Source: Neospora caninum Liverpool (Eukaryota > Apicomplexa > Conoidasida > Eucoccidiorida > Sarcocystidae). Taken from it: DNA of 64,000 nt. Made by a program: the position numbers and the translations under genes. The notes under the pieces are model-generated. The model saw nothing but the letters and a program-made list of their open reading frames with translations, searched no databases and was not told where the DNA came from. This document shows positions 11,623 to 23,259 of this stretch, piece after piece (position 1 is the first letter of the stretch; each line of letters starts with the position of its first letter). The stretch is from positions 4,830,514-4,894,513 of the forward strand of contig NC_018396.1 in NCBI RefSeq assembly GCF_000208865.1, written 5' to 3'.

Positions 11623-13337
11623 CCAGAAAATTGGTTCAGGACATACCATTGGAAGTGTAAAGCCGGGGCGCCGGTCTCCTGCATGAAACACCCCAAGTTC
11701 TCACCCTCCTCTGGGGGATAGGGCGTGTACCCTCACCTGGGATGAAAACTGCCAGCCCTTATCGGAGACTTTTTTACGAATGTCTGGTGTGCGCACCAGT
11801 GGTGAACAGTGTAATCCGTAGGCAGCGTCGGCCGCGCAATTTTCCTTCTCTATTCATTGCTTCCTCTGTTACTGGAACCTCTTACGAAGTAGAATCTTCT
11901 ATTTTGGAGTGCCAACCCAATTTTCCGATGCTACACATCTTGTTGTGACGCAATAGGTAGTCGAAGCGAGAATGCTCAGTCGTTTGGTAACTGTTGAGTG
12001 TCACTGCAGTCCTCGTTGTCGGCCCATGTATTCCTCCTCCGTTGCTACCGTTCTAGTATCTACTGGTCACCGTGTGTTCTGCATGACCTCTGTGTCGCCC
12101 GGCTATCCCTACCAACTTAGGCGGACCACAACACTCCGCTTTTCGACTTACGCTTTCCTCAGAATCAATGTTTTCACAAGAGGGTGCTCTTATTGAGTAA
12201 GCTGCGCGAGCGTACCGGACTCAGAAAGTACGGACTGGTGTCGGTGCAGGCACCCTTCCGCCGTAGTGCGCCGTATGCTGCTGCGGATATGCAGCGCTCA
12301 GTTAGCTGGAAAAAGCCCTAGCCTTTTTTCGTGGGCTGAGTAACACTCCGATGACATTACCCGCAGCACTCAGAGTCGCGATCAGCTTGCCATTGAGGAA
12401 GCATGAATACGCAAATTTGTTCACAAACTGCTGGCAATGCAACAACACGGTGACTGTGTGGAGTGACACGGTCCGTCTATAGTAGGACCGCAATCTTTTC
12501 ACGTTTGCAGCTTCGTAACGGACTGGTCTCACGGTCGATGCGTACACACTCTCCTGTAACCCTCGCGAGGACACACGGTGTCACCGCTCCCGCGTAACAG
12601 TGTTCCGAACCCGTCCCTTAGTCCGCTCTTGACGCATAGCTCAAAGCCATCTCCGCACTGGACACCGGTAGAGCTGTGTCTCACTACGCGTTTGCTCAGC
12701 ACCGAAAGTCCTGGCAGATTTAGCCGTCTTAGAGATTCTAGTCAGATCTTCTGGGCTCTTGCCCGCAGAAATGCGCAGTTGCTACCAGTTTGTATCCTTT
12801 CAATGAATCGTACCGCTACGTTGCCTAGCACATTGGGGGTGTGCCCGTGGAGCTACACGAGGGCGAATACTCATCGGAAGAAAGCCGGCAGTTTCGATGG
12901 CTGCCTCACCCAACATTTTGAAGGTGGGCATACACAATGCGCCGTTAGCAAAACAAATTCGCAACGTCATGTACAACTGTGTGGCGACGCCGCCCGCCGT
13001 TGCACACCAAAAAGGGATTCACAAGAGAGGGTACCATCGGGGCGCCACCCCGTTTTTGTGACAACACAGTGGGGAATCACATCCGCAATGTGTTCGTATA
13101 ATGCGTGGGATCGTTTGCGCATGCCTCTAGGACAACTTCCTAGCCGTGTGGAGCGAAATAAAACGCGTGACGCGGACCCCTCCGCAGTAAAAGCAAGCAC
13201 ACGCCACTGACCGGGTCCGCCACGGCTGCAGCGCCTCAGAAGAACCGACGCCAAAGTTCAGATCCTTACTTTTTGCCGTTTTCAATGTGCGATCCCTCTT
13301 CTTTTTTATAGTACGCGTTTAACCGACTTTTCCCACC
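11623..13337. other. intergenic region upstream of aldolase 1
   Basis: 1.7 kb between the Hikeshi stop and the aldolase 1 start codon, expected to hold the strong glycolytic promoter and 5' leader. A 210-codon plus frame at 12578-13210 has no recognisable features and was not called. Confidence 0.5.
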
Positions 13338-15258
13338 ATGGTAAGCGTCAAAACAATCGAGAGGAGCGAGTCAGGATCGGGGTTTTGCTGTGGTGTGCCC
13401 GTTCCCAGCGACAGACCAGCAGAGCTGGCTGCTTCAGTTTTGTATGAATCCCTGTCTCTCTGTCTGTGCACGTGTGCAAGTAGAGCACTGCAAGGATTTC
13501 AGACACTCGGTGTAGTATTGTTTGAAAAATTTTGTGTAGGAATTTTACGCTCGCGCTGAGTAGCGGACAATAGGACATCAGGCTCGTGGATTTGTGTTGT
13601 GTGGGTGCACGTGTTTTCCCCCGCTGGCGGAGACAGCGGCCTCTGCCCGACAGCGCTGCCGCAGCAAGTACGGTTATGCCGTCTCTTGTCAACTGGCTCC
13701 AATTTTCTTGAATTGTGCCTTTTTGTGGAATCTGTGGACAGGCATACGGTCTTCCCATTTCCCAGGAGGTGGCCAAGGAGCTGGCCGAGAACGCAAGAAA
13801 GATTGCGTCCCCGGGCAAGGGTATTCTGGCGGCTGATGAGTCTACTGGTAGGCTTCGAAGAGTCTGACACAACTGTGCTCCCAGTTGTTTTTCCTTGATT
13901 TCTTTCCACTGTTAGGGACTCTTTCACGGCCGGCACCTTAGTTGTCTGCAGCTCCGTGTCAACGCCCAATGGCTCCTCCGTGTTGTTCTGCTGTGTCGCA
14001 GTGAATGTTCTGCTGTGTCGCAGTGAATTTCGCTTACGCGTGCTCGAGAGCTAATAACCCCGGTCGAGGGGAAAGGTAGATGTTCTCCATTTTTCGTCAC
14101 TGGTAGTTGGAAGGAGCGATTCGGGTGCTGGTTGAGCTGAGGATGTCGAGGTTGACAGTCTGCAGCATGCATGTGCAGCCGATCGTTTGTCGTTCATTTT
14201 CCCGTTTTTTCCCCAATTTTGCCGCCTGGTTGGTCCGAAAATGTTTTGGCTCGTGTTCTGTATGGATGCGTGCACCAGGGACGATCAAGAAGCGTTTCGA
14301 CAGCATCGGCGTGGAGAACACGGAAGCAAACCGTGCGTTCTACCGTGACTTGCTGTTCAGCACCAAGGGCCTTGGCCAGTACATCAGTGGTGCAATCCTT
14401 TTCGAAGAGACTCTGTACCAGAAGAGCCCGTCCGGAGTCCCCATGGTCGATCTGTTGAAGGCCGAGGGTATCATCCCGGGTATCAAGGTTGACAAGGGCC
14501 TGGAGACCATTCCCCTCACTGACGACGAGAAGGCCACCATGGGTCTCGATGGCCTCTCTGAGAGATGCAAAAAGTACTACGAGGCTGGCGCGCGCTTTGC
14601 CAAGTGGCGTGCGGTCCTCAGCATCGATCCCGCGAAGGGAAAGCCCTCGAACCTGTCTATCATCGAAGTCGCTCACGGCCTCGCACGCTACGCAGCAATC
14701 TGCCAGGCCAACCGACTCGTGCCCATTGTTGAGCCCGAAATCCTTACAGACGGTAGCCACGACATCTCTGTGTGCGCCGAAGTCACTGAGCGCGTGTTGG
14801 CCGCAGTTTTCAAGGCCCTGAACGATCACCATGTCCTCCTGGAGGGCGCGTTGTTGAAGCCCAACATGGTTACTCAGGGATCTGAGTGCCCAAAGCAATC
14901 TTCCCACGAGGAGGTCGCCTTCTACACAGTTCGCAGCCTGAAGCGCACGGTCCCCCCTGCGCTCCCCGGTGTGATGTTCCTTTCCGGAGGTCAGTCCGAG
15001 GAGGACGCATCGCTCAACCTGAATGAGATGAACAAGATGGGCCCACACCCATTCCAACTCTCCTTCTCCTACGGCCGGGCTCTGCAGGCATCCTGCCTGA
15101 AAGCCTGGAAGGGTGTCTCGGAAAACAAGGCTAAGGCTCAGGAGGTGCTCCTCGAGCGTGCACGCGCCAACAGCGAAGCGCAACTCGGTAAATATGGCGG
15201 CGGTGCAGGCGGCGCGGCCGCAGCGTCTTCCCTTTTCGAGAAGCGCTATGTGTACTAA
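13338..15258 (+). CDS. ALD1: class I fructose-1,6-bisphosphate aldolase, copy 1
   Basis: Three coding exons: 13338-13340 (the ATG alone, in ACCATGG context), 13742-13847 and 14279-15258; 1089 nt, 362 aa. The enzyme splits fructose 1,6-bisphosphate into glyceraldehyde 3-phosphate and dihydroxyacetone phosphate in glycolysis; in Apicomplexa it was also proposed as a bridge between adhesin tails and actin, a role later questioned. Exon 2 encodes [18 protein letters not shown] and [12 protein letters not shown] with Asp33. Exon 3 holds Lys145 in AKWRA, the Schiff-base lysine Lys230 in LLKPNMV, the phosphate-site segment LSGGQSEE, and the mobile C tail ending KRYVY with the catalytic terminal Tyr. 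Codons strongly prefer G or C at the third base, as expected for a highly expressed gene. The downstream copy 2 has the same intron phases and an equally long last exon. Confidence 0.96.
13984..14027 (+). repeat. 22-bp tandem duplication in aldolase 1 intron 2
   Basis: The unit GTTCTGCTGTGTCGCAGTGA plus AT occurs twice back to back. Each copy ends with a CGCAG, so the duplication creates a second acceptor-like sequence inside the intron. Confidence 0.8.
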
Positions 15259-16079
15259 GTGCACAGCCAAAATCTACGAGAGTAGATGCGTCTAATTGTG
15301 TGTGCTGTTGTACAAGGGATGAGAGCTGATGCGGTTTTGTCGTCGCCATGCGCAGCCCCTTTCCCGTTTTGAATGAGCGCCAGCAGTCGCGACTCGTTAG
15401 TGATGACGCAGTGACTCAGGCAGAGTTCATTGTGTGTTGAAGATTGCGTCATGTCGCTAGTTTTTTTTTGGTCACGGTTTGCACGGTAGCTCAGCGCTGT
15501 ACCTGATGTGTACCCGATGCAGACGCGATGCTCATGTGATAAAGGAACCTTTTCCGACAGCAAACTAGTGGTGGATGAAAAACCTTGGGATTTTCGTCAC
15601 GTCCGGACCTGGCAGCGGGACCGGAAATCAGATTGCGGCGAAGTAGTATGGAAGGTTTGACACAATTAATCTGGAAGTTGTTGGAAGTAGAATTCACGTT
15701 TCCGGACAACGGATTCCAGAATGTGTAGCAACGAGTGAGCGCAGGTCACACAGCTGCGTGGCAGCTCATCTACCGTTCATAGGTAACGTACGATCTGTTG
15801 AATCGAACTGTCACTCTGTAGCAACCAAGACATTTAAAATGAATCTGCCGTACATGGAGGCTGGATTCATTACCTGTTCCTCCCGCACTCAGAAACGGAG
15901 GGAGTGGGGAAAGGTTGTCTGCGGGGCGAATCAATGTGGTTGCACCTAGATCTCGGTCAGGAGAATCAATTGACTACTTATGCCCAGCTGGAAATGTATG
16001 GAAGACAAGTGTTTCTTAAGCAAATACTTGCGCGATAAAAGAGGTGCAAACAAATTGGAAGGGAAATTATTCCAACAAG
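15259..16079. other. spacer between the two aldolase genes
   Basis: About 820 bp from the aldolase 1 stop to the proposed aldolase 2 start. It must hold the 3' UTR of copy 1 and any separate promoter of copy 2. No gene or long repeat seen. Confidence 0.55.
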
Positions 16080-17853
16080 ATGGTAAGGTTACGCCGTCCA
16101 GATACACTAACGGTTCACGAGAGCAATTTCAGGGGGTCCGCTGCGTGCATAGTGAGGTCTCTCGTCGGAACAATGCCTCTTGTTTCTGCCATGTTCTGAC
16201 ATCGAAAAGGAAAGCAACATGGGGTACGGCCTCTTGTGCTGCACTGCGTCGTCCCTTTCTGAGCAGGTGAACATTTCTCAAGAAATCGCGAAGGAGTTAG
16301 CGGAAAATGCGAAGGCTATCGCTTCGCCAGGAAAAGGCATTCTCGCCGCTGATGAATCAACTGGTGGGCGGTTACAGTTGCCTATCTGCTCAGCGTAACA
16401 CTCCGCAAACAAGTAGAATCTAATTACCCGATCTATGCTTCCTGATGGTGTGGAGATGGCTGCCGAAGTTGGATGACTGTTACCACATTCATACTGAATA
16501 AAGGAGCACTGTTACTCAGTTATTGTTGCATGGCCAGTAGTATTGAGAATGGTTCCCCGGCACTGAATAGCTTTGTGCTATAATAAGGCGTCAAAACGCG
16601 TTTGCTGTTCAAGACCGTGATTTCCAGTAGGAGATTCGCTGATTGCTCGTCCAAGCTGAGGAATTGCCGCTGGAGTGCAGGCTTTTTCCCCGAAAATAAA
16701 GCACAGAGAGCTTGTCCTCAGATTGGTAGGAAAGTATCTTAGCGCTTTGTTGCATAATGCGGGCTCTGGCACCATGAGCAGCTTAGCCAAGTAGAAAACC
16801 GGAATCCCGTGGGGATATAGGACTCGAACAGTTCAGTAGGGTACCTCGGGATGTTTCGGCTGTTTGGTGACAGGAACAATCAAGAAGCGTTTCGACAGTA
16901 TCTCAGTAGAGAATACAGAGGCCAATCGAGCAGCTTATCGTGATCTGCTTTTCACATCCAAGGGAATTGGGAACTACGTTAGTGGGGCAATCCTGTTTGA
17001 GGAGACACTGTTCCAGAAGAGCCCATCAGGCACACCTATGGTCCAGCTCTTGAAGAATGAAGGTATTATTCCGGGTATCAAAGTCGACAAAGGCCTAGCT
17101 ACACTTCCAGGAACAGACGACGAAAAAGCAACGCTGGGTCTAGACGGACTCGCCGAAAGATGCCAAGACTATTATAAAGCCGGCGCGCGCTTTGCCAAGT
17201 GGCGTGCTGTCCTCAGTATTGACCAGGCAAAAGGCAAACCGTCGAACTTATCTATCCTCGAGGTTGCTCATGGCCTCGCTCGCTACGCGGCAATATGCCA
17301 AGCCAACAGATTGGTGCCAATCGTTGAGCCTGAAATTCTAACGGACGGGAACCATGACATCTCCGTGTGTGCGGAGGTAACGGAGCGGGTGCTCGCGGCG
17401 GTTTTCAAAGCTCTCAGTGATCACCATGTTTTGCTAGAAGGAGCACTGCTCAAACCAAACATGGTGACACAGGGTTCTGACTGTCCCACGAAGGCCACAC
17501 CTGAAGAGGTTGCCTTCTACACCGTGCGAGCCCTCAGACGCACCGTGCCACCCGCTCTGCCCGGCGTCATGTTTCTTTCTGGCGGCCAGTCAGAGGAAGA
17601 GGCCTCTGTAAACTTGAACGCAATGAACATGATGGGACCACATCCCTGGGCTCTATCATTCTCTTACGGCCGAGCACTGCAAGCTTCTTGCCTCAACGCA
17701 TGGAAGGGAAAACCCGCGAACAAGGACAATGCTCAGAAAGTCCTTCTTGAACGAGCAAAAGCAAACAGCGAGGCTCAGCTTGGAAAATACCAAGGTGGTG
17801 CTGGTGGAGCTGCTGCCGCTTCTTCTCTGTATGAAAAACGTTATGTATACTGA
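16080..17853 (+). CDS. ALD2: class I fructose-1,6-bisphosphate aldolase, copy 2
   Basis: Tandem paralogue of aldolase 1. Preferred model: exon 1 is the ATG alone (16080-16082, followed by GTAAGG), exon 2 16267-16363, exon 3 16874-17853; 1080 nt, 359 aa. Exon 3 is 980 nt, exactly as long as in copy 1, and the second intron splits the same Gly codon of ADESTG. All catalytic residues are kept: the Asp of ADEST, the Lys of AKWRA, Lys227 in LLKPNMV, and KRYVY at the end. An alternative start at 16219-16221 reads straight into exon 2 with no first intron, giving 374 aa beginning MGYGLLCC; both are open. Codon choice is clearly more A/T-rich than copy 1, suggesting lower or stage-specific expression. 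Upstream in-frame ATG at 16180 is less likely. Confidence 0.92.
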
Positions 17854-18392
17854 GACAGTGTCGCTGCATGCGTTTCATGGTGCAGAAAACAGGCGCCTTT
17901 TTCGTCATCACCGGCGCTATGGCTTTCAGCAGGCGACAGAAGGCGTGCTAGTGCCGTCTACCTTTTTGCCAGCTGCTTAGCGTGGAAACCCCGAGAACTG
18001 TGGTTAGCGTCATCCCAGAGACGAAATTCTCCAGAGATGCGTCCCGAACGTGCCAGTGTTTGGTGAGTGCCGACAGTGACAGGATTGTTTTTGACGCGCA
18101 TTTGCAAAGGAAATCTCCGCACCTCAGACTGCTCTCTGCGACCGCATGTTGTCAACTCGTCAGGGTGTATAGAAACAGCTTACAGGCGTGCTGCGTTCGT
18201 GCGCAAGTATGCATTGGATCTAAAAAAATTCGGATTCGTGTTCACGGTTATACGGACGACGCTGTTTAAACAGACACAAATTGGAGGTCAGACACCAGAC
18301 GTAGACGCTGAAAAGCAGGATTCTTTTCTCCCGCGATAATCAGAAGCTGAATTCGCTGCTACAGAAAAGTCTGCACTCCGCAAAAAAGATTT
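17854..18392. other. convergent 3' region
   Basis: 540 bp between the stop of aldolase 2 (plus) and the stop of the unknown basic protein (minus). Holds both 3' UTRs; nothing else recognised. Confidence 0.6.
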
Positions 18393-20575
18393 CTAGTCAC
18401 GGGTGCGATACTGTATGCACTTCCGGAGATCTAACTTTGGAACATTTGGTGGCCGCTTAGATCCCGACCTTCTGCCAGAAGGAACTCCCCTCTCACGGCT
18501 TCTTCCCGGTCCCTCACTGGTTACCGCAGCGGGTGGCCGCTCCGACTGGTGCGTAACGACGTGGGGCGTCAAAGATCCCTTCGCCTGAGGGTGCAGTCTC
18601 CTCACCGACACTGAGGGATTCTGGGTTGCGCGTTGCGGCCTGGCACGCACGCCACAAGTCGTGTCCTTCATGCTGGAACTCGATACCACGTTAGCACTAG
18701 CCCGTCCTAGAGTCTCGCGTTTCGGTGTTGCAGCGCCTCCCAATCCTCCGTGGCAGGTGGCATGCGGCTGATGTTGCCTGTGCCGTCTGTCGCTCTCGCC
18801 CCGGGGAAACAGCGTGAACCGCTGACTGCCAAACGCAATCGGTGCCTTCCGCTCGAAAAACTGACCCTTTTGTGCGGTCTCCGTAAGACGAGCGAGAGCA
18901 CCGGAGCGATCCGAAGGCTTCATCCCGCATCCGCGATTTTGCGTTTCTCCGCGTCTCCTGTCCTGCCCAGCGGACGGCTCCTGTCGCAGGCCAGCTTGAG
19001 TCGAGCCGAAACCCGAAGTGCACGGGTTGCTCGTTCCGGTACTCCGGACTCCCGGAGTGGACTCATCTCTCTGCTTGACTTCTCCCACGCGCACAGTTCG
19101 ACGGACAGATGCGGGCGTCGCAGCAGAGGAGCTCGATTTCCTCGCAACCCTGTTGGCAGCTGTGTCGACACACGGTCCGGTGCCCCGGGTTCTGTCAGGC
19201 TTCGCTGTGGCCGCAGTGTCAGGGCGGGATCTTCGCGGCGCCGAATCGATCCCAACGGTCGCTTCTGCCTGCTGGGCACGAGGACCGTGGCATCTCAGCG
19301 TGGGTCGACTGAGCACGCGATGTGGCTTGGCTGCTGGCTTCGTGGCCTGCGGCGAGGCCTTAGAAAAACTGATCGCAAGCTCGGAGGAAAAGGCATCCCA
19401 GAGAGTCGTCGGCTTACGCTGCAGCAGACGAACTGGGGACTCCCCGAGGGGTTGGGGGTGTCTTGACCGACCCTTGGCCCGTGGGCGGGAGAGGGAACGG
19501 CAGCGTCTGGGGGCTCGGCTGGTGGGCGGAGACGATGTGTCTGATTGAAGAACCGATTCGCTTGAGGCAGTTGTGGAGCTGCATCGGCTTTCTTCGGAGA
19601 TGTGTTTCAGTGAAACTGAGGATAGACTTGGGCGAACCAGCCCAGGAGTGTTGGTACGGGCCCTGCTACTGGAACGCGGAGCTCGCCTTTTGGAAGGCTC
19701 GCCATGATGCGGAGTAGACTGGGAACTGATTTTCACGCCGAGTGTGTGTTGAAAACAATCCAAAAGCCCAACCTTATTCTGTAAGAAAAGGTACACACAT
19801 CAGGGGGCAATCGGCCAACGTTTGGATTCAGGTAAAAAGAAACTCACACTCCCATCAGATTTCCTCGAGCCCTGATGAAAAAAAGAACAACCGAGTGCAA
19901 GGAGTTTCTGCCTACACATTTCGAGTCGCAGGAACGCGTTTCTTCCAGACGGAAGAGGCGATTGTACTCACAAAACACAGGTAGAAATCACACAGTCGCT
20001 CCACGCGCGTAGTTACGCATGAACCCGGTTTGCTTCCGGTATAAGCTTGGCCCAGGAATGAGAAGTGACGTGTGCGGTAGAGAACCCGGCCACGTTCAGC
20101 TGTGGATATCTCGACGGGCACGACTTTTTCGGCCTAGTGCTGGCGCGTAGTTAGGCTTACCAGTTGTCTACATTCGCAAACTGTGGAAGATGATAGCTAC
20201 CCACGGGAAAAAATCGTTCGGAGATCCTCCGATCAGTGCAGTGCTGCCTTGGCTGAGGGCGACATCTGAAGAAAAACGGGCGTGTGATCGCTGGCCCAGG
20301 TTTAACCGACTCTACGGGAGTTTTTTCCTCGTTAGCTGCACAGCAGTTGTCATGGGAAAAGCGTTGACAAGCACGCGCCTTCTGAGACAATTTCAGAGAG
20401 AAAAACTCACTTGCAGGCGGTTAGGCTCGAGCGGCAGCGCGCAGCTGTTGGAAGTCGACAAATACCGCGCAACCGGTTGGACGACCTTTCGAGCCTCCTT
20501 GGCTGCTTGGATTATTCCACTGCCCTGCGTCGCTTCTCTCAGACCTTCACTGAAATGCAGCGGAAGGATATTCAT
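18393..20575 (-). CDS. basic Ser/Arg/Pro-rich protein, unknown function
   Basis: Two-exon model: exon 1 20411-20575 (55 codons, start in ATCACCATGA context, donor GTGAGT) and exon 2 18393-19778 (after TTTCTTACAG); both joins are phase 0, total 516 aa. I do not recognise a family. The first exon is an ordinary globular-looking helix-prone stretch (MNILPLHFSEGLREATQG). The rest is disordered and strongly basic, rich in Ser, Arg, Pro, Thr and Ala, with a few short ordered islands (TTLWDAFSSELAISFSKA, GQFFERKAPIAFGSQRF, and the C-terminal PNVPKLDLRKCIQYR). High pI and SR content would fit an RNA- or tubulin-binding role, but that is only a guess. Another exon could lie in the 632-bp intron. Confidence 0.55.
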
Positions 20576-23259
20576 GGTGATTGCTCGCGGAACGGAAGAA
20601 AAAACGATACAAAGAGAGTCACTTCTCAGAGTGCGTACTACAACCGACAACCAGAGTCGCGCATACACTGAACAGAGAGCGACTCAAACAACATGTTGAA
20701 TTCGCGCGTAAAACTTCCTCTCGCCCAACAGCGGACTTTCCCCTTGTTCTCCTGGGGCAAGCGTGGATTTCCACAAACGAAACAACAAACTTACAGTTGC
20801 CTTTCAGTAACAGTCCGTGTGTCTTGCGTGAGTCTCCCGCCGATGCAAGGAAACTCTAGACACGACCGATCGAGTCACGCTAGCAGCCCCAGCGCCTCGT
20901 TTCCTCCAGGCACACAAAATCTCCCCTGGAACCTCTCTCGAAACGCCGTCGTAGAAAGTCTTTCTGAGAGGGTACACAGGGTGAAAAAAACTGTCGAACG
21001 GCCAAACCGCGCTCGGTCGTTGCGATGCTCGCGGCAAGAAGGCGCTATAAAGGGAGGGTTGAAGTCAGGCAGCGCTGCTCTCGCCAGCTAGCTGCCCGTT
21101 AGCACAAGACCCGGGCGTCCATGTTTCCGTTGCTCGTTGCAAAACTGAAACTATGACGACAAATACAAAACTGCAGGACTCTGAAATATGGTAGGGAGAA
21201 GGAATTTAAAAAACACAGAAGCGGAAGCAGCGAGCGGCTGCAGCCTCCACAGTCGAGATCCGGCCGACGGAATCGCAATTGATCCGTCGATGTGAGTCTT
21301 GCTTTGCGACAGCTGCCGCTGTGTCGCTTCGCTCCTTTCATTTTCTCCGACACGGGTGTCTCGAGTCCTACACGAAGCGCCTCCATGGACTTCAAAGTGC
21401 TTTTCTTGCTGGGCGTGCTTACCAGCCACTGCGCAGTTCTCTGGCATAGTCAGTGTCCGCGCTGGAAGAATTCTCTTTTGCTGCAGTTTTGCTGTCGACG
21501 TCTTTGTTTGTATAGCGTTTTCCGCCGTGACTCTTTTGTCAACATTGCCTCGGGGAAAGCGATATCTCATGCGAGTACCGCACACAATCGGGCGCCGCTT
21601 GGTTCCTGCTGTACTGTTCCCCAAACCCAGGATGCAGAGAAGCACAGAGAGGAAGAATGCGTTCAGACGACCCAGAGTTCGTTATGAATCCGCACAGTTA
21701 TTCCTAAGCTAGCCGTTCTCCACGTTGCACACCAGGAAGGGCGCTTTACATATACGGCAGGAAAAGACAAAACTCTTGCCTCCGTCTAACAGCCCTATCG
21801 TAGGACAGTTGCCAATGTACGAGAAGCGACACCAAATGGATCGAGGAGGTAAAACACAGGTATCGGCACCTTTTACGTCTAGTCGCATCGTCAAAAAAAC
21901 TGCTCCTTCTGTCGCCCTGTGGCTGTCACGCCCCTCTCCCCCTTTCGCCGCCCCGCAGGAGCCTCCCTGTCCGCGGGGTGTTTCCCACTCCTGCAAAGCA
22001 CGTTCTTTTGGCTCGGCTTTTCTTGCGTTTCCTGCTTTCCTAGAGTCTCCCAAAAAAAAGCCTCATAAGTGTCTCTTTGTCTAGTGCTCTCAGTCACAGT
22101 GAAGGTACACACAGTGTCTGTCGAGCAGGAAAGCCGGCGTTACCTCACCGTGAAGACCGGTGTTGTGTCAGGGGGGGGGGGGGGGGGGGCGGAAAAAACG
22201 GAATGCTTCGCGGCTGTCACTTTTCAAGCGATGAAGCTCCCTTCAATGCTGCATCCCAATTTCAAACACAGTTCTGTTCCGTGGGATCAAGGCTGATGTG
22301 GTTTCTCGTTGGTGTCAGGTGACCGCCGCACAATTTCGCGCGGGGACAAAGGCAGCGTGCATCGCCATCCTTTGACGAGTTCTGCATTTTGAGTTTCAAC
22401 TAATACACAGCATTCCACGTTCGACCTTGGCTGCTTGCACATTTGCTACTCGGACTCCCACGCAGTACCGTAGTGTTGGTACTGCGTCGCGACTCAAATC
22501 TAACACGATTTCGGTCACCAGAGAACTCACTACAGGAAGGAAAGAGCCGGCCTGGCAAAGAAAATCACCTTAACCGACGATGAACGTCGCCTTTGTGGCG
22601 TTTTTCCGGGGAAACGCGTGTCCACACAGCCTTCCCGCGGGCGAACGACGAACGAAAACACGTTTTCCCTTTGAAAAGTACGGCGTCATGGCCACTCCAT
22701 ACTCTGAGTCACGGAAAAGGACGCAGAGACGCGTCCGAAAAGCGAACATCTTGGGCGCATACAAACCTTCGGCAGCGCACTCAACTTTAGCACCCCAAAT
22801 CTTTTGCACGATCTGTCGTTGCATCGATTGCCTGAATAACTGCGAAGAACGAAACAGACAAGAGAGGGGAAGCCCACTACACACATGGAGAGGAGTAACC
22901 TCTTTCCTTTCCCTGTCTTTCCAAACGACATTCCTGCCTGAGTTACCCGCGCCTATTCAACTTGGAACAACGAAATCGCCGACCTGAAGTCAACGTCTTC
23001 CACATCCATGTCTACACTTGACGTCGCTGTCCTCTCGAGGCCTTCACACTGCTGTGTCCCTCTTTTTTTGACGCTCGTTTCTTCTGCCCCTGTCCCCCTC
23101 GAGACCTGCAAGTGAAGAAGCCTCCGGACGCATCTCTATCGACCTCCAGGCGTTTCACGAGTGTATCTGAGCAACCTCCTGTTGACGTGAGGTGCGGGAA
23201 GAAATCCAGAGCCCGTGTATTCCGCGAGTGTCCGACTCGTTCGCTCCCACGTTCCTTAC
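20576..23259. other. intergenic region with missing P5CR terminus
   Basis: Upstream flank of the basic protein gene and downstream flank of pyrroline-5-carboxylate reductase, both minus strand. The unassigned final reductase exon probably lies within 22550-23250. A run of 19 G lies at 22171-22189. No other gene recognised. Confidence 0.5.
22171..22189 (+). repeat. G19 homopolymer
   Basis: An uninterrupted run of 19 guanines in intergenic DNA, flanked by TGTGTCA and CGGAAAAAA. Its exact length is open to assembly error. Confidence 0.9.

Noticed and set aside
12578..13210. 210-codon plus-strand frame upstream of aldolase 1
   Set aside because: No recognisable domain or conserved start; more likely promoter and 5' leader.
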